A stretch of DNA of 64,000 bases from Lysobacter sp. KIS68-7. GTDB taxonomy: Bacteria; Pseudomonadota; Gammaproteobacteria; Xanthomonadales; Xanthomonadaceae. The translations under genes and the position numbers were made by a program. The DNA lies in assembly GCF_021284745.1 (NCBI RefSeq), contig NZ_CP089925.1, forward strand, positions 434,001-498,000, in the 5' to 3' direction. Shown here one piece after another: positions 1-9,824 of this stretch. Positions within the stretch are counted from its first letter, which is position 1, and each line of letters starts with the position of its first letter. The notes under the pieces were generated by a model. It was not told where the DNA came from, ran no database searches, and saw only the letters and a program-made list of their open reading frames with translations.

Positions 1-186
1 GCGGATCACGTCGCGGGCGCGGGCTTCGGGCGAGCCGGCCACGACCGGGACATCGAGGCTCGCGCCGGAGGCGACCACGCGACGCGATTGCGCGCCGGGC
101 TTGGCGGCGACGGCCGGGGCGGCGTCCTGCGCGCAGGCCGCCAGGCTGAGGACGGCGCAGGTCAGGGCGAGGAGGAGACGATTCAT
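1..186 (-). CDS. Lipoprotein N-terminus, probable DsbC-type disulfide isomerase (cut by window edge)
   Basis: Only the first 62 codons lie in the window and the frame is still open at base 1. The start is a typical signal sequence: Met-Asn-Arg, a hydrophobic stretch, then LSLAAC with Cys18 as a likely lipidation site, followed by an Ala/Pro-rich linker and a segment that could begin a DsbC dimerisation domain (SPEARARDVIR). The DsbC call rests mainly on position, because dsbC lies directly downstream of xerD in many gammaproteobacteria and the same order and strand are seen here. The CXXC active site would lie outside the window. The lipoprotein signal is clear; the function is an inference. 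Confidence 0.6.
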   Translation of the reverse strand, partial: MNRLLLALTCAVLSLAACAQDAAPAVAAKPGAQSRRVVASGASLDVPVVAGSPEARARDVIR

Positions 187-306
187 CGGCATTTCCGTGA
201 GGGGAAGCCCGAGGCCGGGGGGCCGGGGCGATGGACGGGATTCTGGCACGGTGCCACGGGCGGGCCAGTACCGCTGGTCACGCTTAAGCGTGCGGTCGGC
301 GCCCAT

Positions 307-1257
307 TCATCCCCTTGGATGATGTTTCGCATGCAGCTTCTGCAAATGTTCGCGTGCCACGAGCGTGTAGATCTGCGTGGTCGACAGCGAACTGTGGCCG
401 AGGAGCAACTGCAGCGCGCGCAGATCCGCGCCACGGTTGAGCAGGTGGGTGGCGAAGCTGTGGCGCAGACCGTGCGGGCTGATGCGGCGCGGATCGATGC
501 CGGCGACGACGGCGTATTGCTTTACCAGGCGCCAGAAACGGCCGCGCGTGGGCGCTTCCCCGTCGGGTTCGAGGAACAGCGGCGCGAGCGCGCGCTTGCC
601 CGCCAGGTGCGGGCGCGATTCCGCGAGATAGCGTTCGAGCCAGTGCTGCGCTTCTTCGCCGAGCGGCACCATGCGTTCCTTGCTGCCCTTGCCCATCACG
701 CGCAGCACGCCCTGGCGCAGGTTGAGCCCGGTGGCCGGCAGGTTGACCAGCTCGCTCACGCGCAGGCCGCAGGCATACATCAGTTCGAACATCGCGCGGT
801 CGCGCAGGCCGAGCGGCGTGGCGACGTCCGGCGCGGACAGCAGCGCGTCGATCTGCGCTTCCGTCAGCGCCTTGGGCAGTGAACGCGGCAGCTTGGGCGG
901 ATCGATCAGCGCGCTGGGATCGTCTTCGCGTTCGCGGCGCCGCACGCAATGCGCGAAGAAGGCGCGCAGCGTCGACAGCAAACGCGAATTGCTGCGCGGC
1001 GAGTAGCCTTCGCGCGTGCGCTCGGCGAAATATTCGAACAGGGCCGCGCGATCGGCACCCGCGAGCCCGCCGCCGCGGCCTTCGCGCCAGCGTGCATACC
1101 CCTCCAGGTCGCGGCGGTAGCTTTCGAGCGTGGCCTGCGCGACGCCCGATTCGGCCCACAGCGCATCGAGGAACCGGGCGATGGCGCGTTCGTCCTCCTC
1201 CGGCACCGGTGCGCGGCTCAGCGCGAGGGAACGACGTTGCGCGGGCGTGGACGACAT
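307..1257 (-). CDS. xerD: Site-specific tyrosine recombinase XerD
   Basis: This 316-residue protein is one subunit of the XerCD recombinase that resolves chromosome dimers at dif near the terminus, normally together with FtsK. The N-terminal SAM-like DNA-binding domain covers about residues 20-115 and the catalytic domain about 130-305. The full catalytic set is visible: Arg166, Lys190 (GKGSKER), His262 and Arg265 ([10 protein letters not shown]), His288 and the nucleophile Tyr297 (TTQIYT). Each lies at a constant offset of 18 from the E. coli XerD residues, which explains the slightly longer N-terminus. The GKGSKER and [12 protein letters not shown] motifs fit XerD better than XerC. A DsbC-like gene follows on the same strand. 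Confidence 0.95.
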   Translation of the reverse strand: MSSTPAQRRSLALSRAPVPEEDERAIARFLDALWAESGVAQATLESYRRDLEGYARWREGRGGGLAGADRAALFEYFAERTREGYSPRSNSRLLSTLRAFFAHCVRRREREDDPSALIDPPKLPRSLPKALTEAQIDALLSAPDVATPLGLRDRAMFELMYACGLRVSELVNLPATGLNLRQGVLRVMGKGSKERMVPLGEEAQHWLERYLAESRPHLAGKRALAPLFLEPDGEAPTRGRFWRLVKQYAVVAGIDPRRISPHGLRHSFATHLLNRGADLRALQLLLGHSSLSTTQIYTLVAREHLQKLHAKHHPRG

Positions 1258-1293
1258 GCGTCGAGCTTAGCGCGCGCACCGGGTGGCGACGGC

Positions 1294-1299
1294 TATCCT
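1294..1299 (+). promoter_or_regulatory. Probable -10 box of a leaderless RDD-family mRNA
   Basis: The hexamer TATCCT ends six bases before the ATG of the RDD-family gene, and there is no Shine-Dalgarno sequence between them. Transcription starting about seven bases after the box would begin at the start codon, giving a leaderless mRNA. No convincing -35 box is visible. Confidence 0.4.
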
Positions 1300-1305
1300 T
1301 GTGCG

Positions 1306-1785
1306 ATGACCGACACCGCCGCCCCGCCCGCCCCTGCCCCCAAGCCCGCCGCGCTGGTGTTCTGGCGCCTGCTCGCCCTGTGTTACGACGCGCTGCCCGT
1401 CATTGCGTTGTGGATGGTGATCGGCACGGCGTTCGTCGTCGGCATGGCGGCCATCCTCCACGACCCGCGCGCCTACGTGCATCCGTGGAGCGCGCTCAAC
1501 TGGATCGAATGGGCGATCTGCTGGTTCGTGGGCGGCCTGTATGCGGTGGTCAGCTGGCGTCGCGGCGGACAGACGCTCGGCATGCGTCCGTGGCGTTTGT
1601 TCGTGAGCCTGGACGACGGCGCGCGCCCGGGTTGGCGTGCGCTGTGGATCCGCTACGCCGTCGGCACGCTGTCGCTGCTCGCGGGGGGACTCGGATTCTG
1701 GTGGGCGTGGTTCGACCGCGACCGCAAGACCTGGCACGACCGCGCCAGCGGCACGATCATGCGGCGCAGACGCAAGGGCGAGTGA
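1306..1785 (+). CDS. RDD-family membrane protein
   Basis: This 159-residue integral membrane protein belongs to the RDD family, small inner-membrane proteins mostly of unknown function. It has a Pro/Ala-rich N-terminus, a first membrane segment near residues 20-48, a second near 65-85 and a third near 118-135. The family features are visible: an Arg early in helix 1 (FWRLLALCYD), the GQTLGMRPWRL signature after helix 2, and a basic C-terminus (MRRRRKGE). The ATG was chosen because the longer open frame upstream runs across the start of xerD and lacks membrane character. The gene is divergent from xerD and convergent with lptG, with only four bases between the two stop codons. Confidence 0.8.
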   Translation: MTDTAAPPAPAPKPAALVFWRLLALCYDALPVIALWMVIGTAFVVGMAAILHDPRAYVHPWSALNWIEWAICWFVGGLYAVVSWRRGGQTLGMRPWRLFVSLDDGARPGWRALWIRYAVGTLSLLAGGLGFWWAWFDRDRKTWHDRASGTIMRRRRKGE

Positions 1786-1789
1786 CGCG

Positions 1790-2890
1790 CTAGCCGCTGC
1801 GGCGGCGGAACAGCGCGAAGGACGTTCCCAGCATCACGATGAGCGGCAATGCGTACGCGATGCGGATGTCGAAGCGATACGCCTGCGCCAGGTTGCCGAA
1901 CATCGTCTGCAGCATCCAGAACCCGAGCGCGAACACGATGCCGATGAACAAGCGCTTGCCCGCGCCGCCGCTGCGCAGCGAACCGAACGCAAAGGGCACG
2001 GCGGCCAGGCACAAGGCCAGCACGTTGAGCGGGTAGAACCAGCGGCCCCAGTAGATCTCTTCGAAATCGCTGGAATCCAGGCCGTTGCGCTTGAAGTAGG
2101 CGATGCTGCTGGCGAGTTCGCTGGAGGGCAGGTAACGCGGGCGGGTGACGCTCGCGGCGAGCGCGGCGTCGTCCAGTTGCGTCTTCCAGCGTTCCATCGG
2201 CACGTGTTCCTGCTGCACCGAGGTCGCGCCGAAACGCGTGCGCGTGACGTCGCGCAGGATCCAGCCCGTCGGACGATGCTCGGCGATCGCGGCGTTGGCG
2301 ATCGACGCCAGGCGCCCGTCCTCGGCGAACTGGTAGAGGCTGACGTTGTTCAATTCCAGCCAGCGATCGTGGCCGGAGATGCGCTGCTGGCCCGAACTCG
2401 CGTTGAGGAACATGTCGCCCTCGCGCGCCCACACGCCGGCATATTGCGACATGATCGCGTTGTTCGATTTCGCTTCGGCCTTGGTCGTGTCGGCCATGCG
2501 CTGCGCCCACGGCGCGAGGAATTCGCCGTTGAGCACCATCGCCACGGTGAGCAGGCCCAGGGCCAATGCCACGGCGCCACTTAGGCGGCGGCGCGAGAGG
2601 CCCAGCGCGCGCAACGCGGTGAGTTCGGAACTCGCGGCGAGCTGGCCCAGGCCCATCAGGGCGCCGACAACGGCGGCACTGGGGAACAGCGCATACGCGC
2701 GCCGCGGCGCGGTGTAGAGCACGGAGAGCAGCGCCTGGAGGAAGTCGTAGCCCCCGCCGAGGTCGCCCAGTTCGCCGATCAGCATTGCCTGCAGCAGGTC
2801 CAGGCCCAGCACGATCGCCCAGGTGATCAGCACGGAGGTCAGCACGACGCGGCCGACGTACACGTCGTGCATCTTCGGGAACGGCGTCAC
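1790..2890 (-). CDS. lptG: LPS export ABC transporter permease LptG
   Basis: LptG (366 residues) is an inner-membrane permease of the LptB2FG transporter that extracts lipopolysaccharide from the inner membrane and feeds it to the LptC-LptA bridge. Membrane segments are seen near residues 14-35, 60-82 and 98-120, followed by a periplasmic beta-jellyroll domain of about 150 residues and three C-terminal helices ending near FRRRSG. The start is taken as GTG because it overlaps the lptF stop codon as GTGA, a pattern seen at other junctions in this window. An in-frame ATG six codons later (MHDVYVGR) is the alternative. It is translationally coupled to lptF. Confidence 0.93.
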   Translation of the reverse strand: MTPFPKMHDVYVGRVVLTSVLITWAIVLGLDLLQAMLIGELGDLGGGYDFLQALLSVLYTAPRRAYALFPSAAVVGALMGLGQLAASSELTALRALGLSRRRLSGAVALALGLLTVAMVLNGEFLAPWAQRMADTTKAEAKSNNAIMSQYAGVWAREGDMFLNASSGQQRISGHDRWLELNNVSLYQFAEDGRLASIANAAIAEHRPTGWILRDVTRTRFGATSVQQEHVPMERWKTQLDDAALAASVTRPRYLPSSELASSIAYFKRNGLDSSDFEEIYWGRWFYPLNVLALCLAAVPFAFGSLRSGGAGKRLFIGIVFALGFWMLQTMFGNLAQAYRFDIRIAYALPLIVMLGTSFALFRRRSG

Positions 2891-3984
2891 TGCGCTTTCT
2901 CCCCGCCGAACCAACGCGAACGCGCCATGCGCCCGTCGCGCAGGTACAGCCACACCGCGAACACCATCAGCGGGACGATCAACCACCACAGGCCGAGCAC
3001 GGCCGGCGTCTTGCCATCGGCGATCCACGTCTGGCCGAGGATCGTGAAGTTCATGGCGACGAGATAACCGAGGAAGGCGAGCAGCACGCGCCCGTAGCGC
3101 GCCTGGCGCGGACCGCTGCGCGACAGCGGTACGGCGATCAGCGCGAAGGCCAGCGTCAGGAAGGGCGGCGCGATGCGGTGGTGCAATTGCGCGGCGGCTT
3201 CCGGGCGCGGATCGGCCAGCAGCTCCATCGTCGTCTTCAGTTCCGGATCGTCCTCGGGACGCTTGGCCGCCGTGTCGGGCAAGCGCATGTCGTTGCGCGC
3301 GTAGCGCATCAGGCGGAAATCGCGGCCCTTCTGCGCGGGACCTTCGACGCGGAAGCCATCGTCCAGGCGCAGGTAGCGCGTGCCGTCGGTGTCCAGGTAG
3401 AGCGTTCCGGTCTGCGAGGTGCTCACGTCGACGCGGTCGCCCTGCGCGCGATGCACGAACATGTGCGCGAAGTGCCGGCCGTCCGCCGTCATCTCGCCCA
3501 CGTAGACCACGCCGCCGTTGTTGGGCAGGGCGGTGAAGCGACCGGGCTCCAGGCCCGTCAGCAACAGGCTGCGATTGGCTTCCCACACCATCTGGTTGCC
3601 GATCTTCCGCGCGGCCGGGCCAAGCCACAGCGCACAGATGGCCACCACGAACACCACCGGAAGGGCCACCCACATCACCGGCCGCAGCAAGCGACGGGGG
3701 CCCACCCCGATCGACGCCAGGACCGGCATTTCCGAATCGCGGTACAGGCGGCCGAGCGCCAGCAGCAGGCCCAGCATCAGCGCCAGCGGGAGCAGGATGG
3801 GGAGGAAGTTGATCAGGCGAAGGCCCAGCTGCGACAGCAGCAGGCCTGCGGGCACCTTGCCACGGGCGATTTCGCCCAACAGGTCCGCAAATACGCCGCC
3901 GAGGCTGATGAGGCCGAGCACGACGAGCGTGGCGAACAGGGACTGGGTGAATTCCCGCGTGAGGTAGCGGTCCAGCTTCGGCAT
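2887..3984 (-). CDS. lptF: LPS export ABC transporter permease LptF
   Basis: LptF (365 residues) pairs with LptG in the inner-membrane LPS extraction complex. The protein starts MPKLDRYLTREF, a typical LptF N-terminus, has helices near residues 14-35, 50-80 and 100-122, a large periplasmic domain (about 125-265) and a C-terminal helical group from about 270. It is the first gene of the lptFG pair, divergent from pepA, an arrangement common in gammaproteobacteria. The mRNA probably starts at a TACAAT box about 50 bases upstream. Confidence 0.94.
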   Translation of the reverse strand: MPKLDRYLTREFTQSLFATLVVLGLISLGGVFADLLGEIARGKVPAGLLLSQLGLRLINFLPILLPLALMLGLLLALGRLYRDSEMPVLASIGVGPRRLLRPVMWVALPVVFVVAICALWLGPAARKIGNQMVWEANRSLLLTGLEPGRFTALPNNGGVVYVGEMTADGRHFAHMFVHRAQGDRVDVSTSQTGTLYLDTDGTRYLRLDDGFRVEGPAQKGRDFRLMRYARNDMRLPDTAAKRPEDDPELKTTMELLADPRPEAAAQLHHRIAPPFLTLAFALIAVPLSRSGPRQARYGRVLLAFLGYLVAMNFTILGQTWIADGKTPAVLGLWWLIVPLMVFAVWLYLRDGRMARSRWFGGEKAQ

Positions 3985-3999
3985 CGGGCCTCGTTGCTC

Positions 4000-4005
4000 T
4001 AGAAT
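4000..4005 (+). promoter_or_regulatory. Probable -10 box for pepA
   Basis: TAGAAT followed by CCCGCG lies 68 bases upstream of the pepA start, in the 89-base divergent region with lptF. The -35 region is poor (TTCGGC at about 17 bases). Confidence 0.35.
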
Positions 4006-4034
4006 CCCGCGTTCGTTTCGCGCGTTGAGCGTCG

Positions 4035-4040
4035 ATTGTA
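4035..4040 (-). promoter_or_regulatory. Probable -10 box for lptF
   Basis: TACAAT on the minus strand, with a predicted transcript start about 44 bases upstream of the lptF ATG. The same hexamer precedes several other minus-strand genes here. Confidence 0.35.
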
Positions 4041-4073
4041 CGGAATTCCACCCAAATCCCCCGGTAAGGTGCG

Positions 4074-5552
4074 ATGTCCCTCGAATTCACCCTGAATCCT
4101 TCGGCGCCTGCGGGCGTCGCCACCGACTGCGTCATCGTCGGCGCCTTCGCCGACGACAGCCTCGCGCCCGCGGCGCAGGCCATCGACGCGGCCAGCGGCG
4201 GCAAGCTCAAGGCGCTCGTCACCCGCGGCGACGTCAGCGGCAAGACCGGCCGCACGGCGCTGCTGCACGACCTGCCCGGCGTGGCCGCCGCGCGCGTGCT
4301 GGTCGTCGGCCTCGGCGACCGCGACAAGTTCGGCACCGCGCAATACCTCAAGGCCGTCGGCGACGCCGCGCGCGCGCTGCGCACCGGCCCGATCGCCAAT
4401 GCGCTGTTCACGCTGTCCGAGCTTCCCGTGAAGGAGCGCGACGCCGCCTGGAACATCCGCCAGGCCGTGGTCGCCGCCGCCCATGCGTGCTACCGCTACA
4501 CCGCCACGCTCGGCAGCAAGAACAAGAAGCGCGACGAAACCGGCCTGAAGGCGCTGGCCATCGCGGGCGACGACGCGCACGCGCTCGCACAGGGCAAGGC
4601 GATCGCCGCCGGTGTCGCGTTCTCGCGCGAACTGGGCAACCTGCCGCCGAACATCTGCAACCCGGGTTACCTCGCGCAGCAGGCGCAGGAATTCGCCGCG
4701 CGCTTCCCGCAGGCCGAATGCGAGGTGCTCGGCCGCGATGCGATGCACGAACTCGGCATGGGCTCGCTGCTCGCCGTCGCGCAGGGTTCGGCCAACGAGC
4801 CGAAGCTGATCGCACTGAAGTGGAACAACGGCGGCGACGCCAAGCCCTTCGTGCTCGTCGGCAAGGGCATCACCTTCGATACCGGCGGCATCAACCTGAA
4901 GGTCCAGGGCGGCATCGAGGAAATGAAGTACGACATGTGCGGCGCCGCGACGGTGATGGGCACCTTCGTCGCCGCGGTCGGCATGCAGTTGCCGATCAAC
5001 CTGGTCGTGCTCGTGCCGGCGGTTGAAAACATGCCCGACGGCAACAGCTATCGCCCGTCCGACGTGATCACCGCGATGTCGGGCAAGACCATCGAAGTCG
5101 GCAACACCGACGCCGAGGGCCGCCTGATCCTGTGCGACGCCCTCACCTACGCGCAGCGCTACGAGCCGCAGGCGCTGGTCGACGTCGCCACGCTCACCGG
5201 CGCCTGCGTCATCGCGCTCGGCAAGTACGCCAGCGGCCTGATGAGCAAGCACGACGACCTGGCCGGCGAACTTCTCGCCGCGGGCGAAACCACGTTCGAC
5301 CGCGCGTGGCGCCTGCCGCTGTGGGACGAATACCAGTCGCTGCTCGAGTCGAGCTTCGCCGACGTCTACAACATCGGCGGCCGCTGGGCCGGTGCGATCA
5401 CCGCGGGTTGCTTCCTGGCGCGCTTCACCGAAGGCCAGCGCTGGGCGCACCTGGACATCGCGGGCGTGGCGAACGACGAAGGCAAGCGCGGCATGGCCAC
5501 CGGTCGCCCGGTCGGCCTGCTTTCGCAGTGGTTGCTGGATCGCGCGGCCTGA
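4074..5552 (+). CDS. pepA: Leucyl aminopeptidase (cytosol aminopeptidase, M17)
   Basis: PepA is a hexameric manganese/zinc aminopeptidase of the cytosol that removes N-terminal residues from peptides; in E. coli it also binds DNA as an accessory factor in Xer recombination at plasmid sites. The protein has 492 residues, with an N-terminal domain of about 160 residues and a catalytic domain from about 180. The metal and active-site residues are visible: Lys264 and Asp269 ([10 protein letters not shown]), Asp287 (YDMCGAA), Asp346, Glu348 and Arg350 in NTDAEGRL. It is followed at once by holC (one base between), then valS, which suggests one operon. Confidence 0.96.
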   Translation: MSLEFTLNPSAPAGVATDCVIVGAFADDSLAPAAQAIDAASGGKLKALVTRGDVSGKTGRTALLHDLPGVAAARVLVVGLGDRDKFGTAQYLKAVGDAARALRTGPIANALFTLSELPVKERDAAWNIRQAVVAAAHACYRYTATLGSKNKKRDETGLKALAIAGDDAHALAQGKAIAAGVAFSRELGNLPPNICNPGYLAQQAQEFAARFPQAECEVLGRDAMHELGMGSLLAVAQGSANEPKLIALKWNNGGDAKPFVLVGKGITFDTGGINLKVQGGIEEMKYDMCGAATVMGTFVAAVGMQLPINLVVLVPAVENMPDGNSYRPSDVITAMSGKTIEVGNTDAEGRLILCDALTYAQRYEPQALVDVATLTGACVIALGKYASGLMSKHDDLAGELLAAGETTFDRAWRLPLWDEYQSLLESSFADVYNIGGRWAGAITAGCFLARFTEGQRWAHLDIAGVANDEGKRGMATGRPVGLLSQWLLDRAA

Positions 5553-5553
5553 C

Positions 5554-5979
5554 GTGCCGCGCGCCGACTTCTACCTGATCGCCAAACCGCGCTTCCGCGC
5601 GGAACCTTTGCGTCTTGTGTGCGAACTCGCACGCAAGGCGCACGACGCGGGGATCTGGACGCTGATCCTCGCGCGCGATGCGCAACAGGCCGAGCTGCTC
5701 GACGACCTGTTGTGGGACATGGGCGAGGACGCCTACATCCCGCACCAGATCGCAGGCGCCGACATCGACGAGGACGAGGCCGCGGTGTTGATCGCGCCGC
5801 CCGACATCGATGCCCCGTTGCGCCCGATCGTGATCAACCTGCGCGACGGCGCAGTGGAAGGCGCAGTGGAACGCGTCCTGGAAGTGGTGCCCGCGGACGA
5901 AAGCGCCCGCGGCCCCCTGCGCGAACGCTGGAAGCATTACCAGGCGCGCGGTTTCGAAGTGAACAAGCACGACATGTGA
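5554..5979 (+). CDS. holC: DNA polymerase III chi subunit
   Basis: HolC (chi, 141 residues) is part of the clamp loader and links DNA polymerase III to single-strand binding protein, usually through a dimer with psi (HolD). The N-terminus [13 protein letters not shown] and the core segments [12 protein letters not shown] and [18 protein letters not shown] match the chi family. The start is a GTG one base after the pepA stop codon; no ATG occurs near the conserved N-terminus. The pepA-holC-valS order is typical of gammaproteobacteria. A possible partner, a HolD-like ORF, lies about 14 kb downstream before rimI. Confidence 0.9.
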   Translation: MPRADFYLIAKPRFRAEPLRLVCELARKAHDAGIWTLILARDAQQAELLDDLLWDMGEDAYIPHQIAGADIDEDEAAVLIAPPDIDAPLRPIVINLRDGAVEGAVERVLEVVPADESARGPLRERWKHYQARGFEVNKHDM

Positions 5980-5983
5980 GCGT

Positions 5984-8752
5984 ATGAGCGACAGCCTGGC
6001 CCCCAGCTACGATCCGTCCAATTTCGAATCCCGCCTCTATGCGGAGTGGGAAGACGCAGGCGTCTTCCGCGCGCGCGGCAAGGGGCAACCCTATGTCGTG
6101 CTGCTGCCGCCGCCGAACGTCACCGGCACGCTGCACATGGGCCACGCCTTCCAGCACACGCTGCAGGACGCGTTGGTGCGTTACCACCGCATGCGCGGCT
6201 TCGATGCGCTCTGGCAGATGGGCACCGACCACGCGGGCATCGCGACGGAAATGGTGGTGGCGCGCAATCTCGGCCGCGAAGGCCTGACGCGCGACGACCT
6301 CGGCCGCGCGGGCTTCATCGACAAGGTGTGGGAGTGGCGCGAGGAAAGCGGCCACACGATCGAACGCCAGATGCGCCGCCTGGGCACCTCGGGCGATTGG
6401 TCGCGCAGCGTGTTCACGATGGATGCGACCTACGCGTCCGCGGTGATCGAATCCTTCGTGCGCCTGTATGAAGACGGGTTGATCTATCGCGGCCAGCGCC
6501 TCGTCAACTGGGATCCGGTGCTGAAGACCGCGATCTCGGACCTTGAAGTCGTCAACGAAGAGGAAGACGGCCACCTGTGGTCGATCACCTACCCGCTCGC
6601 CGATGGCAGCGGTTCGCTGGTCGTCGCGACCACGCGCCCGGAAACGATGCTCGGCGACACCGCGGTGATGGTGCATCCGGAAGACGAGCGCTACGCGCAC
6701 CTGATCGGCAAGACCGTGAAGCTGCCGCTCACCGATCGCGAGATCCCGGTGATCGCGGACGCCTACGTCGATCGCGAATTCGGCACGGGCGTGGTGAAGG
6801 TCACGCCTGCGCACGACTTCAACGACTACCTCGTCGGCCAGCGCCACGACCTGCCGATGATCAACATCTTCACGCCGGACGCGGTGACCAACGCGAACGT
6901 GCCGGAGCAGTACCGCGACCTCGACCGCTACATCGCACGCAAGCAGGTGGTCGGCGACCTCGAGGCGCAGGGCCTGCTCGTCGAAGTGAAGCCCCACAAG
7001 CTGCAGGTGCCGCGCGGCGATCGCACGGGCCAGGTGATCGAGCCCTATCTCACGGACCAGTGGTTCGTGAAGATGGACGGGCTCGCCAAGCGCGGCATGG
7101 AACTGGTGGAAAGCGGTGACGTGAAGTTCGTGCCGCCGAACTGGATCAACACCTATCGCCACTGGATGGAGAACATCCAGGACTGGTGCATCAGCCGCCA
7201 GCTCTGGTGGGGCCATCGCATCCCGGCGTGGTACGACGCGAACGGCAAGATCTACGTCGGCCGCAGCGAAGACGACATCCGCCGCCGCCACCACCTGCGC
7301 GACGACGTTGCGCTGCTGCAGGACAGCGACGTGCTGGAAACGTGGTTCTCCTCGCAGCTGTGGCCGATCGCCACGATGGGCTGGCCGAGCGAACACCGCA
7401 TGGGCGACCTCGGGCTCGACCGTTACGTGCCCTCCTCCGTGCTCGTCACGGGCTTCGACATCATCTTCTTCTGGGTCGCGCGCATGATCATGGCGACCGA
7501 CCATCTCGTGAAGCGCGTGCCGTTCCGCGACGTCTACATCACGGGTCTGGTCCGCGACAAGGACGGCCAGAAGATGTCGAAGTCGAAGGGCAACATCCTC
7601 GACCCGATCGACATCATCGACGGCATCGAACTGGAATCGCTCGTCGCCAAGCGCACCACGGGCCTGATGAAGCCGGAAACCGCGCCGAAGATCGAGAAGG
7701 CCACCCGCAAGGAATTCCCCGACGGCATCGCGGCGCACGGCGCCGATCCGCTGCGCTTCACGATGGCTTCGCTCGCCGGCCCCGGCCGCGACATCAAGTT
7801 CGACATGGGCCGCGCCGAGGGCTACAAGAATTTCTGCAACAAGTTGTGGAACGCCACGCGCTTCGTGTTGATGAACACCGAGGGCAAGGTGTTCAGCGGC
7901 AAGCCCGCGGCGATGACGGATGCGGAGAAGTGGATCCTGGCGCGCCTGGAGAACGCGACGGTGCAGGCCGCCGCGCACTTCGCCTCCTACCGCTTCGACC
8001 TGCTCGCGCAGTCGCTGTACGAGTTCGCCTGGAACGAGTTCTGCGACTGGTTCGTCGAGCTCGCCAAGCCCGCGCTCAACGGCACCGATGCGGCGGCTGC
8101 GGACAGCACGCGCCACACGCTGCTGCACGTGCTCGAATCGCTGCTGCGCCTGCTGCATCCGTTGGTGCCCTTCGTCACCGAAGAACTGTGGCGCAGCGTT
8201 GCGCCGCGCCTGTCCATCGATGCCGCGACGATCTCGCTGCAGGCCTATCCGGAGGCCGGCGACAACGCCGGTGATTTCGCGGGCGCCGAAGCCGACGTCG
8301 AATGGCTGAAGTCGATGGTCTCTGCCTTGCGCCGCATCCGCAGCGAACTCGGCGTATCGCCGACCAAGCAGATCACACTGCTCGTGCAGGGCGGCGGCGA
8401 AGCCGAATGCAAGCGCATGGGCCGCTTCGATTCGCAGCTGCGCTTCCTCAACCGCATCGAGAAGATCGACGTGCTGCACGGCGAACCGCCGGCGGCGGCC
8501 GCGGGTCTGGTCGGTGAGATGAAGTTGTTCGTGCCGCTGGAAGGCCTGGTCGACCTTGGCGCCGAACGCACGCGCCTGGACAAGGAGCTCAAGCGCGTCG
8601 AAGGCGAACTCGCGAAATCGCAGAACAAGCTCGCGAGCGAAACCTTCGTGCAGAACGCGCCGGCCGCGGTGGTCGAACAGGAGCGCCAGCGCCTTGCCGA
8701 TTGGGGCGCGCAACGCGACGCGCTGGCCGCGCAACGCGCTCGACTGGGCTGA
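5984..8752 (+). CDS. valS: Valyl-tRNA synthetase
   Basis: ValS (922 residues) charges tRNA-Val in the cytosol. The class I signatures are clear: HMGH at residues 51-54 within [15 protein letters not shown], and KMSKSKGN near residue 530. The editing (CP1) domain lies between them, with [10 protein letters not shown] near residue 215. The anticodon-binding domain follows, and the C-terminal coiled-coil arm (about residues 850-922) is rich in Glu, Lys and Arg. It begins four bases after holC, so it is very likely co-transcribed with pepA and holC. Confidence 0.97.
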   Translation: MSDSLAPSYDPSNFESRLYAEWEDAGVFRARGKGQPYVVLLPPPNVTGTLHMGHAFQHTLQDALVRYHRMRGFDALWQMGTDHAGIATEMVVARNLGREGLTRDDLGRAGFIDKVWEWREESGHTIERQMRRLGTSGDWSRSVFTMDATYASAVIESFVRLYEDGLIYRGQRLVNWDPVLKTAISDLEVVNEEEDGHLWSITYPLADGSGSLVVATTRPETMLGDTAVMVHPEDERYAHLIGKTVKLPLTDREIPVIADAYVDREFGTGVVKVTPAHDFNDYLVGQRHDLPMINIFTPDAVTNANVPEQYRDLDRYIARKQVVGDLEAQGLLVEVKPHKLQVPRGDRTGQVIEPYLTDQWFVKMDGLAKRGMELVESGDVKFVPPNWINTYRHWMENIQDWCISRQLWWGHRIPAWYDANGKIYVGRSEDDIRRRHHLRDDVALLQDSDVLETWFSSQLWPIATMGWPSEHRMGDLGLDRYVPSSVLVTGFDIIFFWVARMIMATDHLVKRVPFRDVYITGLVRDKDGQKMSKSKGNILDPIDIIDGIELESLVAKRTTGLMKPETAPKIEKATRKEFPDGIAAHGADPLRFTMASLAGPGRDIKFDMGRAEGYKNFCNKLWNATRFVLMNTEGKVFSGKPAAMTDAEKWILARLENATVQAAAHFASYRFDLLAQSLYEFAWNEFCDWFVELAKPALNGTDAAAADSTRHTLLHVLESLLRLLHPLVPFVTEELWRSVAPRLSIDAATISLQAYPEAGDNAGDFAGAEADVEWLKSMVSALRRIRSELGVSPTKQITLLVQGGGEAECKRMGRFDSQLRFLNRIEKIDVLHGEPPAAAAGLVGEMKLFVPLEGLVDLGAERTRLDKELKRVEGELAKSQNKLASETFVQNAPAAVVEQERQRLADWGAQRDALAAQRARLG

Positions 8753-8771
8753 AGACACGCGGCCGTCGGCG

Positions 8772-9824
8772 ATGCAGCTCTCTGCGTACGCCACCGGCCG
8801 CGACAACAACTTCAACCTGATCCGCTTCCTCGCGGCGTTCACGGTCCTGTTCAGCCACAGCTTCGCGCTCGCGCTGGGGCCCGGCGACCACGAGCCTTGG
8901 TTCGCGCGCATCGGCTACACGCCCGCGTCGGTGGCGGTCGATGTGTTCTTCGTCACCAGCGGGTTCCTGGTGACAGCGAGCCTGTTCCGCCGCGGGAGCG
9001 CGGATTGGATCCGCGCCCGCGCACTGCGCATCCTGCCGGCGCTCATGGTCATGTCGGCGCTGCTCGTGTTCGTGCTCGGGCCGCTGTTCACGACAAACGC
9101 GCTCGCTGCGTATTTCGGCGACTCCGACACCTGGCGCTTCCTGGCGAAGAACGCGACGACGCTGTTCGGTGTGAAGCTGCGGCTGCCGGGCGTGTTCGCG
9201 GACAACCCGATGGCGCGCATGGTCAACGGGTCGTTGTGGACCATGCCGTTCGAACTGCGTTGCTACATCACGCTGGCAGTGGCGTGGTGGTGGGTGCGGT
9301 TTGCGTCGTCGGACGCGCAACGCATGTTCACGCGCGTGGTGGTCGTTGCGACTGCAGGCATGCTCGTCGGCTTGTGGTGGTCGCACGACGCGGGCCTGCG
9401 CGAATGGCATGCGTTCCGGCTGTTCTTCATGTTCTTCAGCGGCACGGCGTTCTGGCTGCTGCGCGATCGCATCCCGATGCGCGGCTGGATCGCGGCGTTG
9501 CTGGCGGGCGTGGCGTGCATCGGCGCGTGGCAACCGGCGCTGTTCCTCTGGACCTACCCGCCCGTGATTGCCTACCTCGTGCTGTGGTGCGCCTATGTGC
9601 CGGGTGGCGCATTGCGCGCCTACAACCGCGTGGGCGACTACTCCTACGGCGTCTACATCTATGCCTATCCGGTGCAGCAGGCGGTGATCGCCGCGTCTCC
9701 GGGGATCGGCGTGGCCGCGACCTTCTTCGCGGCCACCGCGATCACGCTGCCCCTGGCGTTCGCGTCATGGCACCTGGTCGAGAAGCCGATGCTCGCCCGC
9801 AAGGCGGACGGCGCAACGCATTAG
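8772..9824 (+). CDS. Membrane acyltransferase (Acyltransferase_3/OafA-like family)
   Basis: This 350-residue polytopic protein belongs to the acyltransferase-3 family, which moves acyl groups such as acetyl onto sugars of LPS, peptidoglycan or exopolysaccharide at the membrane. The N-terminus has the family pattern NFNLIRFLAAFTVLFSHSFAL with the Arg-Phe pair and the putative catalytic His at the end of helix 1. About ten hydrophobic segments follow, with the VAVDVFFVTSGFLVTAS loop near residue 60 and a YSYGVYIYAYPVQQ segment near residue 295, both typical. There is no periplasmic SGNH domain. It lies 19 bases after valS and converges with an operon on the other strand, the stop codons overlapping by four bases. 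The substrate is unknown. Confidence 0.85.
   Translation: MQLSAYATGRDNNFNLIRFLAAFTVLFSHSFALALGPGDHEPWFARIGYTPASVAVDVFFVTSGFLVTASLFRRGSADWIRARALRILPALMVMSALLVFVLGPLFTTNALAAYFGDSDTWRFLAKNATTLFGVKLRLPGVFADNPMARMVNGSLWTMPFELRCYITLAVAWWWVRFASSDAQRMFTRVVVVATAGMLVGLWWSHDAGLREWHAFRLFFMFFSGTAFWLLRDRIPMRGWIAALLAGVACIGAWQPALFLWTYPPVIAYLVLWCAYVPGGALRAYNRVGDYSYGVYIYAYPVQQAVIAASPGIGVAATFFAATAITLPLAFASWHLVEKPMLARKADGATH

Noticed and set aside
307-1257. XerD as an integrase of a mobile element
   Set aside because: It has the XerD-specific length and residue spacing and the usual dsbC-like neighbour, so it is the housekeeping recombinase.
1790-4456. One 888-codon minus-strand open frame covering lptG and part of lptF
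   Set aside because: The upstream half is out of frame with lptF and lacks membrane segments; it is a high-GC extension. lptG starts at the GTGA overlap.
3999-5450. A 483-codon antisense frame opposite pepA
   Set aside because: pepA has all catalytic residues; the antisense frame has none and a biased composition.
5834-8911. A 1025-codon open frame on the minus strand opposite valS
   Set aside because: valS on the other strand has complete family motifs. The antisense product is Arg/His/Ala-rich without recognisable domains, as expected in GC-rich DNA.
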